From Porpolomopsis calyptriformis (Eukaryota > Basidiomycota > Agaricomycetes > Agaricales > Hygrophoraceae): a stretch of DNA of 64,000 nucleotides. Location: contig OX621167.1 of NCBI GenBank assembly GCA_951640195.1, positions 248,001 through 312,000 on the forward strand. The letters run 5' to 3'. Position numbers and translations under genes: made by a program. The notes below the pieces were generated by a model. That model was not told where the DNA came from, did not search any database, and was given only the letters and a program-made list of their open reading frames with translations. Each line of letters opens with the position of its first letter. The first letter of the stretch is position 1. Positions 9,951-20,253 of this stretch are shown in pieces.

Positions 9951-12052
9951 TCACCGACCGGTGTACCTTCTCGCCTTCCTTATCCGCTCTCCAAATATCC
10001 AGAGCAACCATGGTCTAGAGTGCAGGTAGGTTTATTGATCAACATCTGAATATGGCAAGAAGGAACCACGTACGCGGGACAGCCGATGACGATCCCAATG
10101 ACCGCTAAAACCGTATTGCCTTTTCCCGGTCCCAGTTTATGGTACATCGCAGGGGCGAAGAGCGGGAATGAAAATCCGGCGATGGAACGGAGACATCCGG
10201 TTGCAGCCAACGCTATCAAAGAATAAGGGGAAAGGAGGATACTTAGAGAGGTGGAACGTACCCGAGGCGGCATGTAATTGATACATATCGACCACGTATG
10301 TGGTCGTGCCCTGAAAAATTAACGTCACGCCGCTGCCGGTAATCGCCATACCCTTTTGCGAAGGTGAGTGTACGAAAACAAGAAAGGAAAGGAAGAGACA
10401 ATGTCTGCCACGATCCAATGAACTTTTTTCTCGGGTGCCCATCCGGCGATGAGAAGACCGATAGGAACGAGAATGGAGCCAGGGATCATGGACGCTAGCG
10501 AAAGCCGTTCAACGGGTTAGGATGATAAAAGAGGGATGGAACTGACGCAACCGAAACTCGGGTTTGCCCACACCCCCGTTCTTTTTCTTAAAATGACTAT
10601 AAGTGGAATCGAAATAGAGCGCGTTCAACTGGGAGGCGCCGATGAGACCGATTCCGAGGGCGAGGTAATGTAAACCGGCGATCCCCGGTCGTTCGCTGTA
10701 CGTGTCGCCGTAAATCTCAGGCATGGTGGTGAGGAAGACTGAGAAAAAGGTCAAGTTGAATTAAGGAACGATTGGGAATGACTTGCGGTAGAAAAGGCCG
10801 TAAACAAAGGCGGTGTATACAGCTATTAGTTGGAGGATGGGTTCTTGGGACAACATGAGGAAGGGTCGGGTGAGTGCATTTGCGAATAGATGTTTCCAGC
10901 TATGAATGGGATGAATAAAGATGAAGGGAAAGGAGAGCGAGTGGGCTCACTGTCGATCCTCGGTCTCGTAGATGGTGCGGATTTGGGTGGAGATTTTCTC
11001 GGGAGGTAGACTGGCGATGATCTTCTTCTTTTTTCTCTCCAACAAGGTTGGGGGATAAGCTGGGTAAGGTGAGTAGGGGTGGAGGATGAGTTGAATTGAC
11101 ATACTCTCTTGGAGATAGATGAAACCGAAGAGCTGGATGATGGCGTCGAGTATAGCGGTTGACCAAAACTATGTACGATTATGAAAGATGTAGGTAGGAA
11201 GGGGACGGGACATACTACCCAAGGCCAGGTTGAGTTTTCGACGATCCTGTGAGGGGATGAGTGGGAGGGATGGGAGGGATGGGAGGGAAGGTACCAAGCG
11301 CCGGCGACAGGGCCGAGTACGGGGCCGAGCCAGGGACCGATAGAGTATATGGCGACGGCCTGACCACGTTCTTCGAGAGACCAGCAGTCGCCAAGAATGC
11401 CTCCACTGATCTGGGGAATAGGGGGGGGGGGGGTGAGAGAAGGAGGGGGGAGGAGGGGAGGAACGGACGAAAAGAGCTGCGCTTCCGCCGATTCCGGCCA
11501 AAAAGCGGCAGACAATGAGTTGAGTTGGGTTTTTAGCAAACCCACAAGCCAAGTTCCAAACTGGATATGGTTAGGAATTGGGTGTTAATAGGAGGGGAGG
11601 GAGTACCGAAATAAAATAAGTTTGAGAGTCGGAGGACGCGAGAGCGTCCATAGAGTTCGGATAGGGGACCTAGGAAGAGTGGACCGATGGCTTTGGGGGG
11701 GAGTGAGAGGAAGAAGGGGAGGGAGGGGGGCACGGACCATAAGCAAGAATGAATACGGAAGTCATCATGGCGACGAGTACATTATTTGTGACACCGAACT
11801 GTCTTGCGATTTGATCGCTGGCGGGTGCGGTGATGGCGGAGGATACGGGGGATATGAATGTGAAGGAGGATACAATGATGGCTGTAACCCATTTTTGTCT
11901 ACGAGTCCAACTAGAGAAGTTGAGTAGGGAGTGAGGGGGGGTTGTGTGTGTGGAACGTACTTCAGAGGGTTTGTCGGGTCATCCTGGCCGTCCCAGTCGA
12001 CGATGATGGGGGAGGGGGGGCGATCGGGAAGGGGGGGGGAACGGTCGGGCAT
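9951..12052 (-). CDS. MFS multidrug/solute exporter, DHA1 type
   Basis: Proton-driven efflux transporter of the plasma membrane with about 12 transmembrane segments. Reading from the ATG at 12052: the family signature DWDGQDDPTNPL, a first membrane segment (WVTAIIVSSFTFISP), motif A-like GPLSELYGRSRVL, NPTQLIVCRFLAGIGGSAAL, GDCWSLEERGQAVAIYSIGP, motif C-like GPVLGPVAGAW, a cytoplasmic loop (LLERKKKKIIASLPPEKI), and the second half (MPEIYGDTYSERPGIAGLHY, GLLIAGWAPEKKVHW, GFSFPLFAPAMYHKLGPGKG), ending LWIFGERIRKA with TGA at 9951-9953. At least six GT-AG introns split it; the first runs from about 11970 to 11917. I found no internal stop or frameshift, so it is probably the only intact host gene here. 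Substrate unknown. Confidence 0.88.
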
Positions 12053-12655
12053 GGGTGGGAGGGAGTGGGAGGTGCGAAAGGAGTGAGTTGGGATGTATTA
12101 CATATTATAACAGCAAGGTACGTCGGGAAATACCGAGGTAGCCAGGAAGGGATTAGATGGGACGGTCCGGGTCATAGCTGTTCAAGTAAAGTCGACCGAT
12201 AGCCTTCTGCGGACATCGGAAAGGATGGAATATGGGGTGTCGACGGAGGGAATGAGATTAGACAAAAATGGGTTACAGCAGTCACCGTATCCTCCTTCAA
12301 GATAACCAAATGAAAGTCCGACGGTGAGTCCGACTCGAGTTGCTCACCTAATCATCAACGAGCAGTAGCATTGACAGACCGATACTGCATGGCCTCAACC
12401 TAGGTTTCCAAACCTGTCCCCTTCTCTTCATCGTCGATCAGTACGTCATTCCGATTAACTTTATTCCGTCATGTCTCCCTTCCTTCTCACAATCATCGCC
12501 TATTTGAATTCAATTCAACCCTCATTCTCGGTGGTAATTCTCTCTCTTTTCTTCCTATTCCAATCCTAATCCTCTTTCAGCTCCCAGTCATACTCAATTA
12601 GATCCCCTCATTCACTCCCCTCTTTTGCCTTCCTCTCTTCTCATCATCGTCTCCC
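12053..12655. promoter_or_regulatory. Divergent intergenic region between MFS and the 12.66-kb gene
   Basis: About 600 bp separates the MFS start on the minus strand from the next start on the plus strand, so it should hold both promoters. Pyrimidine-rich stretches (CTTCTCTTCATC, CTCTTTTCTTCC) precede 12656, as is common before fungal start sites. No coding sequence is seen. Confidence 0.5.
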
Positions 12656-13603
12656 ATGCCCCGCCTCAGCTCCCGTCCGACACTCTCCCCGCAGTCAGGA
12701 TCATCTCCCTCGCAGCGCCAGCCCAAGAACGCCGCAGCCATCCCCCTCGTAGACGCCCTCGAGCGCGCTGAACGTGTCGCCCGTGTCTGGAGATCCCACA
12801 GACTCCCTGGCATCCTCTACCTCTCCGATATCGACGACGGCGCCCTCTTCAAGTCAAAGTCCCCCATTCCCTCAGTCAACCCCGCTCAGCGTTCCTTTGA
12901 CGCCATATTCAATTTTCTCCCCTCAAACGTATCCGACAAGTCTCTCCTCAAACAGACCATCCTGCTCACCACCGTCGCCCACCCCTTCCTTTGCGAACCC
13001 TTCCCCACCCCCGCCGCCGCCTCTCAGCCTCGCAACAGGTGGTCCATATTCCATTTTGCCTCTTCCCCCCCCCAATACTCTCCCCCCGTCATCAAACAAC
13101 GCGCTCTCCTCGTGCACGTCCTCCCTCGCTCCCCCCATCACTACCACTCCCCCCCTTCTTCTCCACTCCAAAAAATCGCCAGCGGTCCCAACTCTTGCAA
13201 ACTCGTCGATTCCATCCATGCTTTCCTCCTCAATTTCGCTTATCCCTCCATTCCCTCTCCCATAGATGCCTTGACCATCGAACGTGCAGCCCCTTACGTC
13301 TTACCCGCCACATCTCTCGCTATCAGGATACAATATGCACATATTTCAGCTCCCGTTTCCCCAACAACACCCGATCACCCTACGCCCAATCAAAACACTC
13401 TATCCATTTCGGACATCATTCTTCTCGGCCTTCTTGACCCTCCTTCCTCCAAATCCCCCATCCTAAAACAGAAACAAAGGACGGATGGTACCCAACCCCG
13501 AACCTATCTCGACTCTCAAAACGACATTCTCATCCTCGTCCCAGATGACCCGCAGTACCTTACGGCACACTCTCCCTTGTCTCCACTGACCCCTCTTCCC
13601 TGA
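12656..13603 (+). CDS. Hypothetical protein N-terminus fused to a TRAPPC11 fragment
   Basis: Intronless 315-codon ORF from a good ATG context after a long pyrimidine-rich leader. Residues 1-295 are Pro/Ser-rich with ordered patches (LERAERVARVWRSHRLPGIL, SFDAIFNFLPSN, LLKQTILLTTVAHPFLCEPF, LVDSIHAFLLNFAYPSIPS). I do not recognise the family. From about 13541 the sequence switches to TRAPPC11 (DDPQYLTAHSPLSPLTPLP), also found at 3114-3162 next to true TRAPPC11 sequence. The ORF ends there at the TGA both TRAPPC11 copies share. The gene is therefore truncated at a rearrangement point, and its native C-terminus is missing. Confidence 0.6.
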   Translation: MPRLSSRPTLSPQSGSSPSQRQPKNAAAIPLVDALERAERVARVWRSHRLPGILYLSDIDDGALFKSKSPIPSVNPAQRSFDAIFNFLPSNVSDKSLLKQTILLTTVAHPFLCEPFPTPAAASQPRNRWSIFHFASSPPQYSPPVIKQRALLVHVLPRSPHHYHSPPSSPLQKIASGPNSCKLVDSIHAFLLNFAYPSIPSPIDALTIERAAPYVLPATSLAIRIQYAHISAPVSPTTPDHPTPNQNTLSISDIILLGLLDPPSSKSPILKQKQRTDGTQPRTYLDSQNDILILVPDDPQYLTAHSPLSPLTPLP

Positions 13604-14827
13604 TGGCCCATCTGGATCCGCAAGCACACTACGCTGGTACCAAGCGTCTTTGTCCTTTTCCTTCGTATATTTGGGCTACCATCTGTTACTCCTCGTTCAC
13701 CTCTTGACCCGCCAGATCCAGACCGAGAACGCGAAAGGGCAGATGAGGAGCGGCGTAAGGACTCTGAACTCTCAGCGGGCGCAAGAAGAGCACAAGTGAG
13801 CGTGGCATAAAGCTCACAGTTGTTCTTACTGCCACACGACGCATGCTAGGTGAGTTCCTGTTGCTTCTCTTCAATATATTCACCTCATTGCTAATAGACG
13901 ACCCGTTACTGGATGCACGTCTCACTTACATCCGGAGACAGAGCGGCCTTGTTTCACGCGCGGCGCTCTTTGTCCTGAGCCCAGTAAGCCCGTCAGAACT
14001 CGGTGATTTCGTACAGAGGTACGCCTCTTTTCATTTGCAACCATCAATTATGCGACGAAAGTGCACTGTTTCCCTATCATGTCACCAAAACTTTTGCGTT
14101 TTTATTGTCGGACGATCAGTACAAACCGTATTGTAGCTTGCAGCAGGCCTTGTACGAACCCGCACTGGAGTACTACACCAATCACTCGAAACGTGTACGC
14201 CGGAAACGAAACCGCCACGCACAGGCAGGGTCTAGCCATATCTCAAACTCACCTCTTGGGACAGCAATGCCGCTACGTCCTGGGGTGGACTGTGCGCTAT
14301 GAGTACAAGATGGCATGCTTTGCAGAGTTTCGAGGTGAAGACGAGGTTGCACTCAAGTATGTGTTATCTTCTTGTTCCTTCTCTTCCCCCTTTACCACAG
14401 TTCAGACATTACCAGGATGCATACGCAATGCTTATTGTCATGTTTAGCTCCACGGCGATTCTCCCACCTCGCACGAAAGGTTGGGCGGAGGCCAAGGTAC
14501 TTGCAGATTGTATTAATGTGAAGGTAAATCCCTCTATCTACCAATCTCGGCCTAAAATTTAGAACGTCCTCGAAAAATCTCATCCGATCTCAGGTCTCAA
14601 AGCTCTATCTTTATAATAACGAGCACACGCTTGCTCTCTCGCATCACAATACTCACGCCCGCCGCTTTGCCGACTTTTCGCGTGGTTGGGGGATTGGTGA
14701 AGAGACGTACGAGTTTTGGAGCTGGATGGCAAGACAGTTGCGTATCATCCTTTCCTTGTCACTCCTCAAGTTTCAAACAGTATTTTCGATACAGATACCG
14801 TGTCTTTGCCGAATTACTCGAGCAGGG
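13541..14827 (+). pseudogene. TRAPPC11 homologue fragment, copy 2 (first piece), broken
   Basis: Nearly identical to 3114-4405. It covers the linker before the foie gras domain and most of that domain up to FAELLEQG. Defects specific to this copy: an 11-nt deletion near 13778; loss of 2 nt near 14281, so RPEGWTV is out of frame; a 3-nt deletion at an intron end near 14790. The TGA at 13601-13603 is shared with copy 1, so it predates the duplication. Where copy 1 has an 8-nt deletion (near 3530) this copy keeps the frame (SGLVSRAALF), and it keeps the G that copy 1 lost near 4268. It ends abruptly at about 14827 against RPN7 sequence. Confidence 0.8.
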
Positions 14828-15975
14828 CAGGCAGAGAAGACGGAGGGCGAGTCAGAAATTTCAGATGCTTTAAAAGCTCGAGTGAACTACTTGACAAGAA
14901 TCGGAGACAAGGTCCGTCCTCAATCATGTTGGTTAGAGCTCGGCCACATTCATACCTGTACACTGCTCAGGACCGATCGATAGAAGCACAGAAACTTGCA
15001 CTAGAGAAGACCCTAGGCCTCGGTTCTCGGATAGACATCGTACTCACTCTTGTCAGAATCGGTTTTTTCTTCGGCGACCACGAACTTATCTCTACGCAAC
15101 TAAAACAAGCTGACAAGTGCGTTCTTACCTCTCAAAGTCCTCGAATACTTGATGGACTGTCTGTTTGTCACCACAGGTTAATCGAAGCAGGCGGTGACTG
15201 GGATCGACGTAATTGGCTCAAGGTCTACAACGGCCTTCACCTTCTTTCTATCCGCCAGTTCAAACGATGCGGCAAGCTTTTTATCGACACCCTCTCGACA
15301 TTCACCGCCACGGAGCTGCTTTCGTACAATGCATTTGTTGCTCTAACAGTCATTGCGAATACGCTGATGCTTGAAAGGGTTGATTTGAAGAAAAAGGTGA
15401 GAGGATGGGATTTCCCCTCACGAACATATTACCGATATCCCAAGCGAACGTAGATCATTGCTGCACCAGAAGTGACCCAAGCCCTCCCCGAACTCCCCAT
15501 CCTAGGTGACCTGGTCAAAAACCTGTATGACTGTCATTACGACAAGTTCTTTGTTGCACTCGGTGAGTTATTCTCTTTTCCCTCAGTCCCTTATCCTCAA
15601 ACGGTTACAATTTAGCCACACTCGAACAAACCCTGCTCTTACCTTCTCGCTCCTCTCCCCACACGCTCGCTACTACATACGCGAGATGCGTAGCCTCGCC
15701 TACAGCCAGCTGCTGGAATCCTATTGGAGTCTTACACTTGACAGTCTCAGCCGAGCGTTTGGTGTGAGCATAGAGTTTGTGGACAGGTGATTCCCTTTCT
15801 TCGGGTGATGATTCCCTCTCAAAAATTCACTTCCTTCAGTGAATTATCGCGGTTCATCGCAAACGGCCGATTACACTGCTCTATCGACAAAGTGTACGGC
15901 ATCGTGGAGACGACGCGACCGTCGTTGAAGAACGCACAATACGAGGTGGTGGTCAGACAGGGCGATGTTTTGCTA
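14828..15975 (+). pseudogene. RPN7 (26S proteasome lid subunit, PSMD6) fragment
   Basis: Rpn7 is a PCI-domain subunit of the 19S regulatory lid. Exons read EKTEGESEISDALKARVNYL, TRIGDK, RSIEAQKLALEKTLGLGSRI, VLTLVRIGFFFGDHELI, IEAGGDWDRRNWLKVYNGLH, LLSIRQFKRCGKLFIDTLST, FTATELLSYNAFVALTVIA, LPILGDLVKNLYDCHYDKFF, and the PCI part ([56 protein letters not shown]). Introns are GT-AG and mostly of 50-60 nt. The first third of the protein and the last few residues are absent, so both ends are breakpoints. I saw no internal stop. Confidence 0.93.
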
Positions 15976-16300
15976 AATTCGTTGGGCTTGTGCGGCTCCG
16001 AAAGCTGCCACTGTTTTCTGTTGGAGATATGTGAGGATGGTATAACGCGAGTGAAGTAATGGACGGGCCTGGAGGACATCGATGTTCACGGCGTTGATGT
16101 TCACCATGAGAGTGATGAGGGCGTAGGCGATCTGCGGTTGAGAATTCAGGATCGCGCGTGCCGATTCAGGTGTGGTTTTCTGGTGGATTGAACAGTTGGA
16201 TGGAGGTCAAGATATGGAATGGAACGTACCTTGAGCTGAAGGAGGAGCTCAAGCAACTGGTCCTCTGCTAGGTGGTGTGGATTTGGCATGAAGGAGAGCA
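15975..16300 (-). pseudogene. CstF-64/Rna15 hinge-like fragment
   Basis: On the minus strand the exons read MPNPHHLAEDQLLELLLQLK, then TTPESARAILNSQPQIAYAL and ITLMVNINAVNIDVLQ, then [14 protein letters not shown] and a TAG. This resembles the hinge of cleavage stimulation factor subunit 2 (Rna15), which binds its partner in mRNA 3'-end processing. The first intron is a clean 49-50 nt GTACGT...CAG. The second has GC where GT is expected, so it is a GC-AG intron or a decayed one. No RRM is present. It abuts the RPN7 fragment tail to tail. Assignment is from pattern memory and moderate. Confidence 0.5.
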
Positions 16301-16339
16301 TTGAAGGATTTTCTTTTAGGAGTGCTGCTTGTCGTGCTC

Positions 16340-19300
16340 GACGTGTGCCGCTTTAGAAATCCCTTCATTAGAAACACCTTCGTCTTTGAAGCCAGTTCAG
16401 AGTCGTTGTCCACCCAGGAACTCAAAGCTGGCTTGGAGAAGGGCACCGACGAAGTCAAGATTAACACCTTGCAGAAGATTCTCATCTCCACCATCAATGG
16501 AAACCCGCAGGTAAAGTCCCTTTTATTCGTTGGTTGCGGCCATTATGTTCAGTTGGTTGACCCCCGTTAGCCCACTCTCCTTATGCCAATTATTCAATAT
16601 GTCATGCCCTCACGGAACAAAAGGTTGAAAAGATTGCTCCATTTTTATTGGGAAGTATGCCCAAAGTATGACGAGAACGGCAAGCTCAAGCAAGAAATGA
16701 TTCTGGTTGTGTGTGTGTCTCTTCATGTTCTCCAAACTCGCTAGGCTAACTCTATCTGAAGTAATGCCATCCGTAATGACCTCGTGAGTGTTTCGAGTGG
16801 CCATCCATTTTCATCCTATGAAGACACCTTCAGCAACACCCTAATGAATACATTTGCGGCGCGACACTCCGCTTCCTACAAAAAATTTCCAAAGACGCAG
16901 AGCTTCTAGAACCTCTCGTTCCCACTTGTCGTTCATGCCTTGAGCACCGCCACTCGTATGTTCGAAAGAACGCCGTCTTTCCATCTACCGCGAGTTCGAA
17001 AATCTCATACCCGATGCGCCAGAGCTCATGCAGACCTTTCTCGCCGCCGAGACCGATGCAACCTGCAAACGTAACGCGTTCGTATTCCTTGCGCACTGCT
17101 CTATGCCGAAAGCTGTCGAATGGATCTTGAGTCTGTACGATCAGATCACTGGGCTCGAAGAATTGTTACAGATGAGCATCATTGAGGTAATCCGACTGGA
17201 TTGCAAGAACGACTCAGCACATCGGACACGTTATTTTCTCCTTTGAAGATCAGGTCTGACTGACTGAAATATTCTATCAGACTCGCTACATCCGCTGCAT
17301 ACTCGACCTTCTTGGCGCCTCCTCGCATGCTGTCAAGTATGAGGCGGCTACCACTCTCACCACACTCACACAAAATCCCGCGGCAGTGAAAGGTAAGTTC
17401 AACTACGTCTGCGATGGTGAGAAGGTTTACATTGATGTCACTTTAGCCGCTGCTTCATGTCTCGCCAACCTCGTCATCAAAGAGTCGGATAACAATGTTA
17501 AACTTATTGTCTTAGATCGTCTAGATGCGCTTCGTTCAAAACACAGCCCTGTGCTTGACAGTCTTATCATGGACGTCCTTCAGGTTCTCTCAAGGTTCAT
17601 TTTCCCCCCCATCTATTCTTCCAGGTATTCTAAATTGTATCGTTGAGTAGTGCCGACATGGAAGTCCGACTGAAAGCCATTAACATCGCCCTAACTATGA
17701 CTTCGAGTCGGAATGTCAAGGAAGTTGTACTATTCCTCAAGAAACAACTGCAGAAGACCCAGGAGCAGGACTTTGAGAAGGTAAGAGATGTCATCGTTCT
17801 CAGCAATGTACATCTCTAACCGTGTTTGGATGCTAGGCCCCCGAGTATAGGCAACTCCTCATCCAATCCATCCATGTTACTGCCATCAAGTTTTCCGAAG
17901 TAGCGGCGAGCGTTGTGCATGCGTTGATGGAGTTTCTAGGTGACTCAAGCAATCCTTCTGCGCTCGATGTGGTTGCGTTTGTCCGGTGCGTAAATAGCTA
18001 TCAAGTGCCATCACTGACTGAATTTTTTTTTCCCTCAAAAAAGCGAGGTAGTGGAAAGGTTCCCTCACCTACGACAGACAATCTGCGAAAAGTTACACCA
18101 AACCCTTGGAGAGATCAAGTCTGGCAAGGTCTTCCGCGGTGTGCTGTGGATCTTAGGCGAGTACATCGAGAGCGTTGCAGATATCCAGGTGGCAATGCAG
18201 GAGATTAGAAAGGTGTTGGGAGAGATCCCGATATTAGCGTCAGAGCAACGGTTGTTGGATGAAGCGGGTTAGGGTGGCGAGGAAGGCGAGGCTAGGGATG
18301 GAGAGAAGGACAAGGAAAAAACCAGAGCGGAGGGAGGGGGGGGGAGGCCGAGAGTCTTGGCGGATGGGACGTATGCAACTGAGACGGCCTTTACGAGCAC
18401 ATCTGCTGCGCGGTTGGAAGCAGTCAAGGCGGCCGCTAAGCCACCTCTGAGAAGTGAGTCGATCAGAGGTGTAGTATGTTGATCTAGTCCACTGAAATAA
18501 TTTCCCCCTATCCCTTCTTAGCGCTTATCTTGTGTGGAGATTTCTTCACTGGTGCTGTGTTGGCTGCGACGCTGACGAAAATGATTTTACGATTCGCCCG
18601 TCAGACGAAGGATCAGACTGCGGCGAACACGCTGCGTGCTGAAGTTTTTTTTTTTTTTTTGCAAGTTCTTTTTGGGAGGATGGGTGGGAACTGAATTATG
18701 GTCCGACAGGCGATGTTGGTCATGACATCTATCATTCATGTCGGACAGTCCAAGTTTGTGACCGCGCAAATTGACGAGGATTCGAACGAGCGTATCCTCA
18801 ATTGCATACAGACCCTGAGCGAGCTTGAAGAGTCCCCTTCCGTTCGCCAAATTTTCCTGAAGGACACAAAGGCTGCATACTCCAAGATGCTGACTGCACA
18901 GGAAGTTAGTGTACTTTTTCTCATCAACCTGCTTCTTTGCCTGATGCTGAAATTCGGTCGTAGAAGAAGGCGACAGAGAAGAAGGAGGCGGAGTCTACGA
19001 AGGCAGCCGTTGTGCAAGTTGACGACCTCTTGCTGTTGAGACAGTTCTCCAGGAAAACGGCAGATGAGGCGATCGATGTGATGAATTTCGTTCCAGATAC
19101 GAGATCGTCACTAATACGTCTAATTGTAGTACGACGAGGACGTCGGGAGGGCTACTGGGACAGGGGAATCCCACGAAGACTTCATTTCTAATCTCAGCCG
19201 TATTTCTCAGCTCACAGGTTCGTCTCGTTTATTAGTTAAGTAAACAGCCTTACTCAACTTTCTTGAATCAGGCTTTTCTGATCCTATATATGCTGAGGCG

Positions 19301-20253
19301 TACGTCAAGATGCATGGTTTTGATATCATGTTAGGTTGGTTAAGCGATTCGTCCTTTGTCGCTTCTCACGATCATTCTCGCCAGATGTTCTGCTTGTGAA
19401 TCAGACCCCGAATACTCTGCAGAATCTTTGTTTGGACTTTGCGACGTTGGGGGATTTAAAAATTGTTGAACGACCGTCGGTTTATACCATTGCCCCTCAT
19501 GGATTCCAGAGCATAAAAGCTACCATCAAGGTGCGCAAACACATGTCATTTTCTCTGCAAGGCGAAATATCTGATGATTGGTCGGTCTGCTCTGGACACT
19601 GTTTAGGTTTCATCGACCGAGACTGGCGTCATATTTGGCAGCATCCTCTGGGAGGGGAGCAACATGTCAGAAGCCTGCATCATTCTGAATGATATTCACA
19701 TAGACATCATGGACTATATCAAACCCGCGCACTGCAATGAAGCACAGGTAAGTGGAAATTACGTGCACCACATTCGTAAGCTCGAATGATGTTTTTGTCC
19801 ATTCAGTTCCGGAGTATGTGGACTGAATTTGAGTGGGAGAACAGAGTCAATGTGAATACCACGATATCGTGAGTCATTTTTTTTTTTCACCCCTCCGTGG
19901 GCCGTCCTCCGGCTCAGAGTTGTGTTTTGCTTCTCTAGGGATCCCCGAGATTACTTGAAGCATGTCATGAAGGCCACAAATATGTCCTGCTTGACACCGG
20001 AAGGCGCTACCTCGGGAAATTGTGATTTCCTATCGGCGAACATGTATGCACGCAGCTTATTTGGTGAGGTCCACTCTATTTTCTGGCTGCTATCCCTTTT
20101 TTGAATCATGGATGGTTTCTTGTTGCAGGCGAGGATGCTCTCGCGAATTTGAGTATCGAAAAGACGGAGATGGGGACCATCACTGGGCATGTCCGTATTC
20201 GGAGTAAAACGCAAGGAATTGCACTTTCATTGGGTGACCGTATTATGATGGGT
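16340..20253 (+). pseudogene. Beta-COP (coatomer subunit beta), almost complete but broken
   Basis: Beta-COP is a core adaptin-like subunit of the COPI coat for Golgi-ER vesicles. Exons run from STQELKAGLEKGTDEVKI through [94 protein letters not shown]-like and SGKVFRGVLWILGEYIES parts to the appendage ([75 protein letters not shown]). There are about 15 short introns. Defects: a 10-nt deletion near 16979 between two CCATCTAC repeats shifts frame; TAG at 18270-18272. A clear initiator Met is not visible, and the 3' end joins the HECT gene. Confidence 0.92.

Noticed and set aside
12598..13219. Long antisense ORFs opposite the 12.66-kb gene
   Set aside because: They lie opposite a Pro/Ser-rich gene with strong composition bias and have Gly/Arg-rich low-complexity translations; shadows.
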